64,000 nt of DNA, from contig CAZYAN010000017.1 in assembly GCA_964645585.1 (NCBI GenBank), positions 1-64,000 on the forward strand, written 5' to 3'. This document shows positions 1 to 8,248 of this stretch, one piece after another. Within the stretch, counting starts at the first letter, position 1. The number at the start of each line of letters is the position of its first letter. This stretch comes from DATGSL01 sp964645585 (GTDB lineage Bacteria > Verrucomicrobiota > Verrucomicrobiia > Opitutales > T3Sed10-336). The notes under the pieces were generated by a model. It was not told where the DNA came from, made no database searches, and worked only from the letters and a program-made list of their open reading frames with translations. The position numbers were made by a program, and so were the translations under genes.

Positions 1-50
1 CACTTTCCCACCTTCACACTTTCCCGCTTTCCCACCTTCACACTTTCTCC
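1..50. repeat. Polypyrimidine direct repeat
   Basis: Two near-identical copies of a pyrimidine-rich unit of about 27 bases (CACTTTCCC, then CCTTCA) with CTTTCCCGCTTTCCC between them. It covers the stop codon and downstream flank of the minus-strand gene. The same CTTTCC-G-CTTTCC theme recurs at 24571-24671. The repeat may continue beyond the window edge. Confidence 0.6.
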
Positions 51-1447
51 CGACAAGGCACCATCGCCGCGTCGCGCATTCCATGGATGATCTTTTTGTC
101 GGCCGGACAGAAGGTAGCGAGAACGCCCGCGAGTTCCGTCCCAGTATCGCGAACAAAATAATAAGGACAAAGCCGGACGCGCCCGTTCATTTCGCGAGCC
201 TCGCCGTTTTCGTCGTAAACGGGGTGTTTCCAAAGAATCGGCTTGCGGTAGTCCTGAGCGATGAACACGTGCTCCTCCGAATCCGCTATCGCCGCGTCAA
301 TGCCGGCCTGCCATTCTTCGCGCGACACATCGCGTCCGTAAATCACGCTCCGCGCGCCCTCGGCACTTTCATGGAACCCGCTGATCTTGATGATCAAATC
401 CCGCTCCCGCTGCGACGCTTCGCCGAGTTCCCGCCAGTCGCTCATCATTCGCCCGCCGACTTCCGGCCCGACATGGACGGCGCCCGGCGGCAACGGTCTC
501 GGATCGATAATCCAAGTTCGGGGAATCAGCTTTTCCAGTACCGCCCGCGCCCCACGCGACAGTGTTTCCCTCCAGTACTCCTGCAGCCGGTGGTGGTGGA
601 AAAGCGCCATCGACAATTTTTCCTCGAATATCGTCTTCATCGGCGGCGTAACCGTCACCTCGCCGTGTTCCACCGCTTCAACCAGAAACGACGCGGTTGA
701 AATGTTCTTCAGATCGTACAGCTCGAAGAACCGGTAAATCACGTCGATTTTCTCCGGCGTCCCGTCCACGTCGAAAAAAATCCCCCCGCCGAGCGGAATC
801 AATTCTTCGGGCCTTAAACAGAAAACGCGCCGCCCGCGCTCCCGCAACTGCTCGGCAAGCCATTCGAGCTCCGGCCGGTAAACCGCCGCCTCATCACTGA
901 CAACGATCGCCGCGAGCGGACGGAGCCCCGACTCCCCAGGCGGAATTACCGCGTCCTCGAAACCGCGGATCATCGCGTCATCGCGCCCGATCACACTCGT
1001 GTCGACCTCCTCATACAGCCGGTTCAAAAACGCGGTCAGCCCGATCCCGCCGGGAACCGAATCGAACTCGGTCAGCGCGAACCCTTCCTCGGTCAGCAGC
1101 AAATCGGGTCGAAACACCGGCGGGAGTCGTCCGCGCAAACGCTTCGACCGGTTAAACGCGACCAGCGCTTCCGGCTTTCCTCGGTCGTAATATTCCGCGA
1201 CCCACGACGCCTTGAGCGTCCGGTTTCGCAGCAGGTTTCGCCCCGATACCGAACGCTGATACAGCTGTTCGACCGCCCGGTGAAACTCAAAGGCGGCCTC
1301 CCCGATCCGCCGCAGCTCCTCGACGGCCGCCGAATCGAGCGCAAACGCCGCGGGCGAAAGCCGCCAGGTTTTATCCTGAAAAAGCTCGCGCCCCCGAAAC
1401 GTCTCGCTCAGGCGGCGGAACGTCAGTGTCGGAGGTGACTCAAGCAT
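38..1447 (-). CDS. Unrecognised conserved-looking protein, possibly ATP-grasp-like
   Basis: A 469-residue soluble protein with no signal peptide or membrane segment. The start codon lies inside the end of prfB (8 bases shared), so it is probably translationally coupled to prfB and belongs to the sppA-prfB transcription unit. Residues 113-138 read RPDLLLTEEGFALTEFDS followed by a VPGGIG turn, which resembles the acidic/Gly-rich block of circularly permuted ATP-grasp or glutathionylspermidine-synthase-like enzymes; Asp, Glu and Arg residues are frequent through the C-terminal half. I do not recognise the family with certainty, so the ATP-grasp assignment is a weak inference and the substrate is unknown. 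The stop codon (bases 38-40) sits in a pyrimidine-rich repeat at the window edge. Confidence 0.75.
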   Translation of the reverse strand: MLESPPTLTFRRLSETFRGRELFQDKTWRLSPAAFALDSAAVEELRRIGEAAFEFHRAVEQLYQRSVSGRNLLRNRTLKASWVAEYYDRGKPEALVAFNRSKRLRGRLPPVFRPDLLLTEEGFALTEFDSVPGGIGLTAFLNRLYEEVDTSVIGRDDAMIRGFEDAVIPPGESGLRPLAAIVVSDEAAVYRPELEWLAEQLRERGRRVFCLRPEELIPLGGGIFFDVDGTPEKIDVIYRFFELYDLKNISTASFLVEAVEHGEVTVTPPMKTIFEEKLSMALFHHHRLQEYWRETLSRGARAVLEKLIPRTWIIDPRPLPPGAVHVGPEVGGRMMSDWRELGEASQRERDLIIKISGFHESAEGARSVIYGRDVSREEWQAGIDAAIADSEEHVFIAQDYRKPILWKHPVYDENGEAREMNGRVRLCPYYFVRDTGTELAGVLATFCPADKKIIHGMRDAAMVPCREKV

Positions 1448-2583
1448 CGATCTGCACTTCTTTGTTGCGCACCGACGGACAGCCGGCTCGCAGCCACGCG
1501 TGAATAAACCGGTCGATCCCGCCGTCCATCACTTCCTGAACGTCGCTGGTCTCCACTCCGGTCCGCAGATCCTTGACCATCTGGTACGGCTGAAAGACAT
1601 AGCTGCGGATCTGATTTCCCCAGCTGATCTCGTTTTTGTCGCCGTAAAACTTCTCCATTTCGCTCCGCTTTTCATCCTGCATCCGTTCATAAATGCGGGA
1701 TTTCAGCACTTTCATCGCGGAGTTCTTGTTCTTGAGCTGGGAGCGTTCATTTTGACAGGCGACCACGATGCCGGTCGGCAAGTGCGTAATACGGACAGCG
1801 GAGTCGGTCTTGTTGACGTGCTGACCGCCCTTCCCGCTCGACCGGTAGGTGTCGATGCGAAGGTCCTTCTCGTCGATCTCGACCTCACTGTTGTCGTCCT
1901 CGATCTCGGCAATGACATCGACCGAACAAAACGATGTATGCCGCCGTTTATTCGAATCAAACGGACTGATCCGCACGAGTCGGTGGACACCTCGTTCGGC
2001 TTTGGCGAATCCGTATGCGTTTTCCCCTTCCACGCGAAAGGTCACCCGGCTCAAGCCCGCTTCATCGCCCGCCTGCAGGTCCTGCACCTCGACTTTCATG
2101 CCGCGGCGTTCGGCCCAGCGCGTGTACATGCGGAAAAGCATCTCCGCCCAATCGCACGACTCCGTGCCGCCGGCCCCGGAATGGACGGTAACAATCGCGT
2201 TCAGATGATCGTGCGGCCCGGACAGGAAGGACCGCGCCTCCAAATCATCGATTTCGTCGTACATCCGTGTGACCGACTCTTCGAATTCGCGAACCTCCGG
2301 CGACGTGCCGTCGTAACCGGACTCGTCAAGGAGCTCCGCCATCGTCCGCGCGTCATCAAGCTTTTCCTTCAGCTCGATGACGCCGCCGATCGACGATTTC
2401 AGGCGGTTCGCCTCAGCGATCGTCTTGTGCGCGGCCTCCTGATTGTCCCAAAATGACGGCTGGGACATCCGGGCTTCTAACGTCTGAATGTCAAATTGGC
2501 GCTTCTCGACGTCAAAGATACCTCCATAGGTATCCGGCGCGCTTTTCCATGTCTTCGAGTTTGTTACGTATTTCAGGATTCAT
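1440..2583 (-). CDS. prfB: Peptide chain release factor 2, with programmed +1 frameshift
   Basis: RF2 recognises UGA and UAA and triggers peptidyl-tRNA hydrolysis. The zero-frame starts at ATG 2583-2581 and encodes 23 residues (MNPEIRNKLEDMEKRAGYLW then RYL) up to TGA at 2514-2512. A +1 shift at CTT-T-GAC continues into the main frame, giving about 380 residues, the usual RF2 length. In full-length numbering the SPF stop-codon-recognition motif is at about 206-208 and the catalytic GGQ loop (SSGKGGQHVNK) at about 252-254. An annotation that starts at the internal Met at 2468 would miss the first 38 residues and the regulatory site. It follows sppA on the same strand by about 56 bases and overlaps the next gene by 8 bases. 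Confidence 0.97.
2512..2526 (-). promoter_or_regulatory. prfB: prfB autoregulatory frameshift site
   Basis: On the minus strand the sequence reads TGG AGG TAT CTT TGA C. It has the three known elements of the RF2 autoregulatory shift: a Shine-Dalgarno-like GGAGG three bases before the slippery codon, the slippery CTT, and TGA followed by C, a weak termination context. Low RF2 lets the ribosome pause at UGA and slip +1; high RF2 terminates at codon 24. The downstream frame (GAC GTC GAG AAG) joins directly to the conserved RF2 body. Confidence 0.95.
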
Positions 2584-2639
2584 GTCTCAGCAAGATTGAG
2601 GGATTCGGCAGGATTGCAAATGAAGAAAGTAAAATCAAC

Positions 2640-4430
2640 CTAATCGATGCGGAGCGAAAACGGCATCCGCGCGTAAATCCCCCGCGGATCGTTCAAAACC
2701 TGCAATTGCCGCAGGCTTTCGCGGAGGTCGCTCATCACCGTCCGGCCCGGGTCCCGCGCGACCAGCGGTTCCCGCCGCGGCTCGAATACCTCAGCAAGCG
2801 CTTCGGCAAAATCGACCGGCCGCGGAAATTCATACAGCTCCCACTCGCTCAGTCCCGCTTCCCCGGCGGCATACGAGATCGCTTCGGCCAGGCCGCCGAT
2901 TTCGTCGACCAGGCCGAGCTGCAACGCGTCTTCACCCGACCAGACGCGTCCTTCCGCCAGCTCGCGCACCCGCGCTACCGGCATTTCCCGCCCGGTCGAA
3001 ACACGCTCGAGAAAATCTTCGTAAACTTGATCGACCAGTTCCTGGATCAGAGCCATTTCCTCCGCGGTCTTCGGACGTGTCAGTGAAAAGACATCCGCGA
3101 ACTTCGCCGTCCGCACCCCGTCGAAAGTGACACCGTGGCGGTTCGCCAGCTCCTGGAAATTGGGCAAGATACCAAAGACGCCGATCGATCCGGTGATCGT
3201 GTTTGGATGCGCGAAAATCCGGTCCGCCCCGGTCGCGACCCAGTAACCGCCGGACGCCGCCACCGTGCCAAAAGAAACCACGACGGGCATCGTCTGGCTC
3301 GCCAGCGCGAGTTCGCGCTGAATCGTCTCGGCAGCCGTCACGCTTCCCCCCGGACTGTTCACGCGCACGACCAAGGCGTCGACATCGCCCTCCTGACGCA
3401 ACCGGCGAATCTCGCGCGCGAATTGATTGCCGCCCACCGCGCCGGTCATTCCTTCGCCATCGATAATATCGCCTTCCATATACAGAATCGCGATTGTACC
3501 GGAAGCGTGCCCAAAACCATCATCAGCCTTTCGTGCGGCTAAATAACCGTCCATCCCGATGCGCGGAAAATCGCCGTCGCCAACACCCGCCGCTTCGCCC
3601 ATCTCACGCAATACCTGATCGAGGTAAGCAATCCCGTCGACCAGCCCGTACTCCAGCGCCATTTCCGGCCCAATATACCCGCGCATATCCGCGAGCCGCT
3701 GCAGCTCCGCGGTCCCAAGGCCGCGGCTCTCGCTGATCGTTTCCACAACTTCCCGCCAGAGGTCCGCCAGCAGGGCCTCCGTCTGCTCGCGATTCGCCGG
3801 GGACATGCCTTCCTCCGTGAACATTTCCACCGCCGCCTTGTAGCGCCCGGCGCGGGTGACCTGAACCCCGATCCCGTAACGCTCGAGAAGGCCGGCCAGA
3901 AAAATCTGCTGCGACGCGAGCCCGCTGAGACCGACCATCCCATACGGATTGATCAGCACCCGGTCGGCCGCCGAAGCGACGTAATAATCCCGAACCGTCG
4001 GGCTCTCGAGGTACGCGACGAGCGGCTTGCCCGAATCGCGAAAATCGAGCAGCGCGGCGCGAAGTTCGCGCAGCGCCGCGAATCCGGACCCGTATCCCTG
4101 CGGAATAAAATTCCCGCGCAAAAACAGCGATGACACCGCCGAATCGTCGGCCGCCGCCCGGACGGCCTCGGTCACGGCCCGCACCGAATAAACCGGAACA
4201 ACCCCGCTCCCAAACGATTCCTCGATCACTCGCCACATATCCTCGCTCGGCGGCGTATCGGTCAAATTCGCCGACAGATCGAAGACCAAAACGGATCCCT
4301 GTTCCACTTTGGGTGTGCCGCCGGGAAGAAACAGGCTGACCAGGCTTCCAATGACGAAAACCATGGCGATAAAACCGAGCAGCACGAAGGCAACTAAATT
4401 GCCGACAACAATTTTGATAAACTCTTTCAT
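2640..4430 (-). CDS. sppA: Signal peptide peptidase SppA, 67 kDa type
   Basis: A membrane-anchored serine protease that degrades cleaved signal peptides. The 596-residue length fits the long, tandem-domain form (E. coli SppA is 618). One N-terminal membrane segment lies at about residues 8-35. The Lys general base is in RAGRYKAAVEMF (K198) in the first domain, and the Ser nucleophile is in TVAASGGYW (S393) in the second domain, with the typical GSIGVFG after it; this matches the Lys209/Ser409 arrangement of E. coli. It is first in a minus-strand run with prfB and diverges from the secreted hydrolase at 4675. The 244-base divergent spacer should hold promoters for both, but I could not pick out clear boxes. 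Confidence 0.95.
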   Translation of the reverse strand: MKEFIKIVVGNLVAFVLLGFIAMVFVIGSLVSLFLPGGTPKVEQGSVLVFDLSANLTDTPPSEDMWRVIEESFGSGVVPVYSVRAVTEAVRAAADDSAVSSLFLRGNFIPQGYGSGFAALRELRAALLDFRDSGKPLVAYLESPTVRDYYVASAADRVLINPYGMVGLSGLASQQIFLAGLLERYGIGVQVTRAGRYKAAVEMFTEEGMSPANREQTEALLADLWREVVETISESRGLGTAELQRLADMRGYIGPEMALEYGLVDGIAYLDQVLREMGEAAGVGDGDFPRIGMDGYLAARKADDGFGHASGTIAILYMEGDIIDGEGMTGAVGGNQFAREIRRLRQEGDVDALVVRVNSPGGSVTAAETIQRELALASQTMPVVVSFGTVAASGGYWVATGADRIFAHPNTITGSIGVFGILPNFQELANRHGVTFDGVRTAKFADVFSLTRPKTAEEMALIQELVDQVYEDFLERVSTGREMPVARVRELAEGRVWSGEDALQLGLVDEIGGLAEAISYAAGEAGLSEWELYEFPRPVDFAEALAEVFEPRREPLVARDPGRTVMSDLRESLRQLQVLNDPRGIYARMPFSLRID

Positions 4431-4674
4431 ATCGCTTGTTTTTCTCTCCCGTCCGCGATCGACGGGTTTACAGGTAAAGAGTCAAACATGCGAGCGCCTC
4501 ACTGCGAACGCAATGCAGAAGCATCGCGGACCTCTCCTAATTCCATGACAAATCAAGCCGCCTTTACCGCCCAGGCGGTTCGGCGAAAAACATCCCCTCC
4601 ATCGGCGCCCGCGGGCGCATTTGGAATCAACCGGGTCTTGCCTGCCCAAACCAGACCGTGCAACTATTTGCTCC

Positions 4675-6819
4675 ATGACTTTTGCCAATTCCCGCATCCG
4701 TCGAACGAGCCTTCTCTCCTTCTCGGTCGCCCTCGCGGCGCTCGCCTTGCCTTCGACAGCCGGATTCATGCGGGCGGAAACCAGCGTCCCCCGCGGGCGC
4801 CAGATGATGCTCGATTATATCGCGGGTGAAGTGGCCGACATCGAACAGGATTGGTTCGAGGGTGTCGACTCCCTCCGCGAATGGGAAAAGCGGCGCAAAA
4901 TCTACCGCCGGCAAATCGCCGAAATGCTCGGCCTCTACCCGCAACCGCCCAAGACCGACCTGCAACCGGCCGTGACCCGTGTCATCGACGATCATCCGGA
5001 CTTTACGGTCGAGGTTCTCCACTTCCAGTCGCTGCCCGGCCTGTATGTCACGGCCAATTTTTACCTTCCGCGCAACCGCGACGGCGAAGTTCCTGTTGTC
5101 CTCTACCTTTGCGGTCACGCGCGCGAAATTGAAGACGGCGTGTCGTACGGCAACAAAGTTCCCTACCAGCACAATCCCGCTTGGTACGCCCGGCACGGGA
5201 TCGCTTCGCTCGTGATCGACACCATCGATCACGGCGAAATCCTCGGCATGCACCACGGTACCTACCGGTTCGGGCGGTGGTGGTGGCAAAACCGCGGCTA
5301 CAGTCCGGGGGCGATCGAAACCTGGAACGCGATTCGCGCGCTCGACTACCTGGAAACACGGCCCGAGATCGACACCTCGCGCATCGGCGCGACCGGACGG
5401 AGCGGCGGCGGCATGTATTCCTGGTATCTCCTCGCACTCGACGACCGCGTTACGGCAAGCGTCCCGGTCGCCGGTCTCACCGACTTGCGCAACCACCTCA
5501 TCGATGGCGTGATCAGCGGCCATTGCGATTGCAATTACTGGAACAACTACCACCGCCTCGACACAACCGTCCTCGCCGCCCTCGCCGCTCCGCGCCCGGT
5601 CAAGCTCGTCAACACCGACGACGACGCGATTTTCCCCACCTCCGGCATCCGGCGCATCGAGGAGGAGGTTGCCGCCGTCTACGCTCTTTATAATAAGGAG
5701 GACAGCTGGGCGGTTTATATCGGCGAAGGGCCTCATCGCGACACCCGCGAACTCCAGATCGAAACCTATACCTGGTTCCATCGCTGGCTGAAGGACGAGC
5801 CGATCGACGACATCGGCGAGGTTGATTCGTACTTCGACCGCGAGCAGCTGCGGGTTTTCCAAGACCTCCCGAAAGACGAAATCAATACGCGAATCGACGA
5901 GGTCTTTATTCCCGCGCCCACCGCGCCGGAACCGCCCCAAACGGCGCGGTCGTGGAGCCGAATGAAGTCCGAGTGGATGCGCGCCCTCGAGCAGCAGACG
6001 TTCGCCGGATGGCCGGAATCGCCAGACACAGCCCCCGCGATCGAACCGCTCGACCGGGCGGAAGTCACGGGCGGCGTTTTCACCGCCAGCCGTTTCGTTC
6101 CGGAAGACGGCATCGATCTTCGCCTGTGGACTTTCGCCCCTGAAAGTGCCGGTACCGGCGCCGGAGCGCGCGACATCGTTCTCCGCGTCCTCGACGCGGA
6201 CAGCTGGCTCGATTTTGTCGCCGCCCTGCGATCGGCCGCTCCCGGCAAAGCCGAAGCGTTGATCGGGCCCGGCGCCCAAGCAGCCGCCTGGCCGGACGCC
6301 GATGCGGCGGCGTTCGCGCGTTTGCGGGAGGCAGCAGCCGACGGAACGGTGATCGTCTTTTTCGCGCCGCGCGGAATCGGCCCGACGTGGTACGAGAACG
6401 GCCCCGAAAACCGCGGCGATGTAGTCACCCGCGGTTTCCCGATGCTCGGCCAAACAATCGACGGCATGCGCGTCTGGGATGTTCGCCAGGCCGTGCGCGC
6501 ACTCCGTGCCACCGCCAATGGCCCGGAAGAAATCGCCCTCGAAGCGAAAGGCACGATCGGTGTCGTCGCGCTGTATGCGTCCCTTTTTGACGAACCGGCT
6601 GACGTTCTGCGACTGGCCGGCCTTCCGGCCGATCATCACAACGGCCCGTATCTTCTCAACATCGACCGCATCCTCGGCCTCCCGCAAACCTTCGCAATGG
6701 CTGCCGACCGCACCGAAATTCTCCTCAAAGGCGATCCGGCCGTCCGCAAATGGGCCGACTCGATTTCACTGACCGCCGCGCCCGCCAGCCGCGCGACTCT
6801 CCATCGTCTCCGCCGCTAG
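4675..6819 (+). CDS. Secreted alpha/beta hydrolase (acetyl-xylan-esterase/prolyl-oligopeptidase-like)
   Basis: I chose ATG 4675 rather than an upstream TTG (4621) because it places a clean signal peptide at the N-terminus (MTFANSRIRRTSLLSFSVAL, then an AALALPSTA stretch). The mature part has an alpha/beta-hydrolase core: an oxyanion-side VLYLCGHARE block, the nucleophile elbow GATGRSGGGM (Ser about 243), an Asp in LVNTDDDAIFP and a His in GEGPHRD. The long C-terminal region (about 300 residues) has no catalytic motif I recognise. Proteins of this build in Verrucomicrobia and Planctomycetes are often annotated as acetyl xylan esterases or prolyl oligopeptidase-like proteins; the substrate here is not shown by the sequence. 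No operon partner is obvious. Confidence 0.85.
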   Translation: MTFANSRIRRTSLLSFSVALAALALPSTAGFMRAETSVPRGRQMMLDYIAGEVADIEQDWFEGVDSLREWEKRRKIYRRQIAEMLGLYPQPPKTDLQPAVTRVIDDHPDFTVEVLHFQSLPGLYVTANFYLPRNRDGEVPVVLYLCGHAREIEDGVSYGNKVPYQHNPAWYARHGIASLVIDTIDHGEILGMHHGTYRFGRWWWQNRGYSPGAIETWNAIRALDYLETRPEIDTSRIGATGRSGGGMYSWYLLALDDRVTASVPVAGLTDLRNHLIDGVISGHCDCNYWNNYHRLDTTVLAALAAPRPVKLVNTDDDAIFPTSGIRRIEEEVAAVYALYNKEDSWAVYIGEGPHRDTRELQIETYTWFHRWLKDEPIDDIGEVDSYFDREQLRVFQDLPKDEINTRIDEVFIPAPTAPEPPQTARSWSRMKSEWMRALEQQTFAGWPESPDTAPAIEPLDRAEVTGGVFTASRFVPEDGIDLRLWTFAPESAGTGAGARDIVLRVLDADSWLDFVAALRSAAPGKAEALIGPGAQAAAWPDADAAAFARLREAAADGTVIVFFAPRGIGPTWYENGPENRGDVVTRGFPMLGQTIDGMRVWDVRQAVRALRATANGPEEIALEAKGTIGVVALYASLFDEPADVLRLAGLPADHHNGPYLLNIDRILGLPQTFAMAADRTEILLKGDPAVRKWADSISLTAAPASRATLHRLRR

Positions 6820-6945
6820 GCCGGGACGGAAGAGATCTTCAAGGGTCAATTTTCATTTTTTATTTCTCCATTTTCGCTCGTTTCAGCGAGGGGACGCGCC
6901 AACACACCCGATCCCGTTCGGCTTTATTCGGTGTATGCCGCGGTT

Positions 6946-7887
6946 CTACCGTGCCACATACGCGACCGCCGCCCCCAGCGACACAAGCGACAGAATCGTG
7001 CTGACCACGACCGACGCGGCCGCGAGCGCTTCATCACCGTTGAGCTGACGGGCAAGGACGTACGACGCGGCCGCTGTCGGACAAGCGAGAAAGATGACGG
7101 CAACGATCGTCACTTCCGGAACGGCTCCCAACAGCCGAGCCGCCGCGATGCCCGCGAGCGGCGCGGCGGCGACTTTCAACAGCGACGATGCCAGCGCCGG
7201 TCCGAGCCTTCCTTTTACCGGCACAACCACCAGGGAACCGCCGATCGACAGCAGCGCCAGCGGAAGAGCGAGACGGCTTAACGCATCAAGCGAACGGGCA
7301 ATGGCAATCGGCAAGATCAGCCCCGACGCGGCGACAACACCTCCGGCCACACTGGCGATGATCAGCGGATTGGTGATCAGTTGTCTGCACGTCTTCACCA
7401 TGAGGCGGCCTCCCGGCGAGGCGTGACTCGCATACAAGACAAAAACGGCCACCACATTGTAGGCGACCATGATCGGCGCGAGAGCCAGCACGGCTACTTG
7501 CTCAATGCGTCCCCCGTCAGCGTCCGGGATTCCGGATACCGCGAATATCACCACCGGCAACCCGATAAACGCCAGATTGCCCCGGAACGATGCTTGCAAA
7601 AAGGTGCCCCGCGAGGCGGCCGGCAGACTCAGCAAGCGCGCCGCGACCCAGGCGACAACCAGCACGGCTCCGGTCGAGGCGAAAAACACCGTCAGCATCG
7701 GCCAAAGATCTTCCGCGTCGAGCGAAACCGCGGCGATACGATAAAAAATAAAGGAAGGCAGTCCGACCCAGTAGGCCAGATCGTTCATTCCTTTGAGCAT
7801 CTCGCGGTTGATGAAACCGACTCTGACAAGAAGCGCCCCCAGTCCAACCAGAAGAAAAACCGGCGCCAGTGAATTCAGTATTTGCAT
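6946..7887 (-). CDS. AEC-family (auxin efflux carrier) permease
   Basis: About 313 residues forming some ten hydrophobic segments, with the conserved ends of the AEC family: N-terminal LAPVFLLVGLGALLVR and a C-terminal SYVLARQLNGDE block before the last membrane segment. Family members export organic anions or amino-acid-like compounds; the substrate cannot be read from the sequence. The frame is open to ATG 7932, but ATG 7887 is preceded by GGGAG at a nine-base distance and begins right at the first membrane segment, so I prefer it. It is convergent with the secreted hydrolase (126-base spacer) and divergent from the defence island, so it probably marks the island's left chromosomal flank. 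Confidence 0.88.
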   Translation of the reverse strand: MQILNSLAPVFLLVGLGALLVRVGFINREMLKGMNDLAYWVGLPSFIFYRIAAVSLDAEDLWPMLTVFFASTGAVLVVAWVAARLLSLPAASRGTFLQASFRGNLAFIGLPVVIFAVSGIPDADGGRIEQVAVLALAPIMVAYNVVAVFVLYASHASPGGRLMVKTCRQLITNPLIIASVAGGVVAASGLILPIAIARSLDALSRLALPLALLSIGGSLVVVPVKGRLGPALASSLLKVAAAPLAGIAAARLLGAVPEVTIVAVIFLACPTAAASYVLARQLNGDEALAAASVVVSTILSLVSLGAAVAYVAR

Positions 7888-7932
7888 ACGTTGAAACTCC
7901 CATGCCCCCATGATGGGAGAAGGTTTCATCAT

Positions 7933-8248
7933 GCAGTCCGCCCCGCGCGGATCAATCCCGGCACGTTGCTAATAATCAAGAAATGAACTCTGCTGAACCA
8001 CTTTGAAGCGTCGAAAGAAAAATCAAGGAAGCATCTCTATGATCACCGCAAATTGCCACCGCCGTCTCACGATCTGCAACAATCTTCCCCTTGCCCCAGC
8101 CGTTTGAATACCGCAAATATTCACCGATGGAAGTATTTGCCCTCCTGTATCATCGCGGCCTTGGACGCACAATGCTTACGCATCGTTGAACTTCAGGCGA
8201 GCTCACCACCGCTACGCCTCGCCTAAAACCTTGACGGCGGCGCGAACT
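7933..8248. promoter_or_regulatory. Divergent intergenic region at the left edge of the defence island
   Basis: About 316 bases without a convincing gene, and more AT-rich than its neighbours. It must carry the promoter of the helicase operon. An imperfect inverted repeat lies at 8114-8139 (CAAATATTC, spacer, GAAGTATTTG; one bulge). I could not identify convincing -35/-10 boxes, a terminator or an attachment site. Confidence 0.45.
8114..8139. repeat. Imperfect inverted repeat upstream of the island operon
   Basis: CAAATA-TTC and GAA-G-TATTTG flank a seven-base spacer, giving nine paired bases with one bulged G. It lies about 110 bases before the helicase start, where an operator would be expected. 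It may be chance in an AT-rich spacer. Confidence 0.35.

Noticed and set aside
4627..6687. A 686-codon minus-strand frame opposite the secreted hydrolase
   Set aside because: The plus strand carries a signal peptide and an intact GRSGG triad; the minus frame has no motif.
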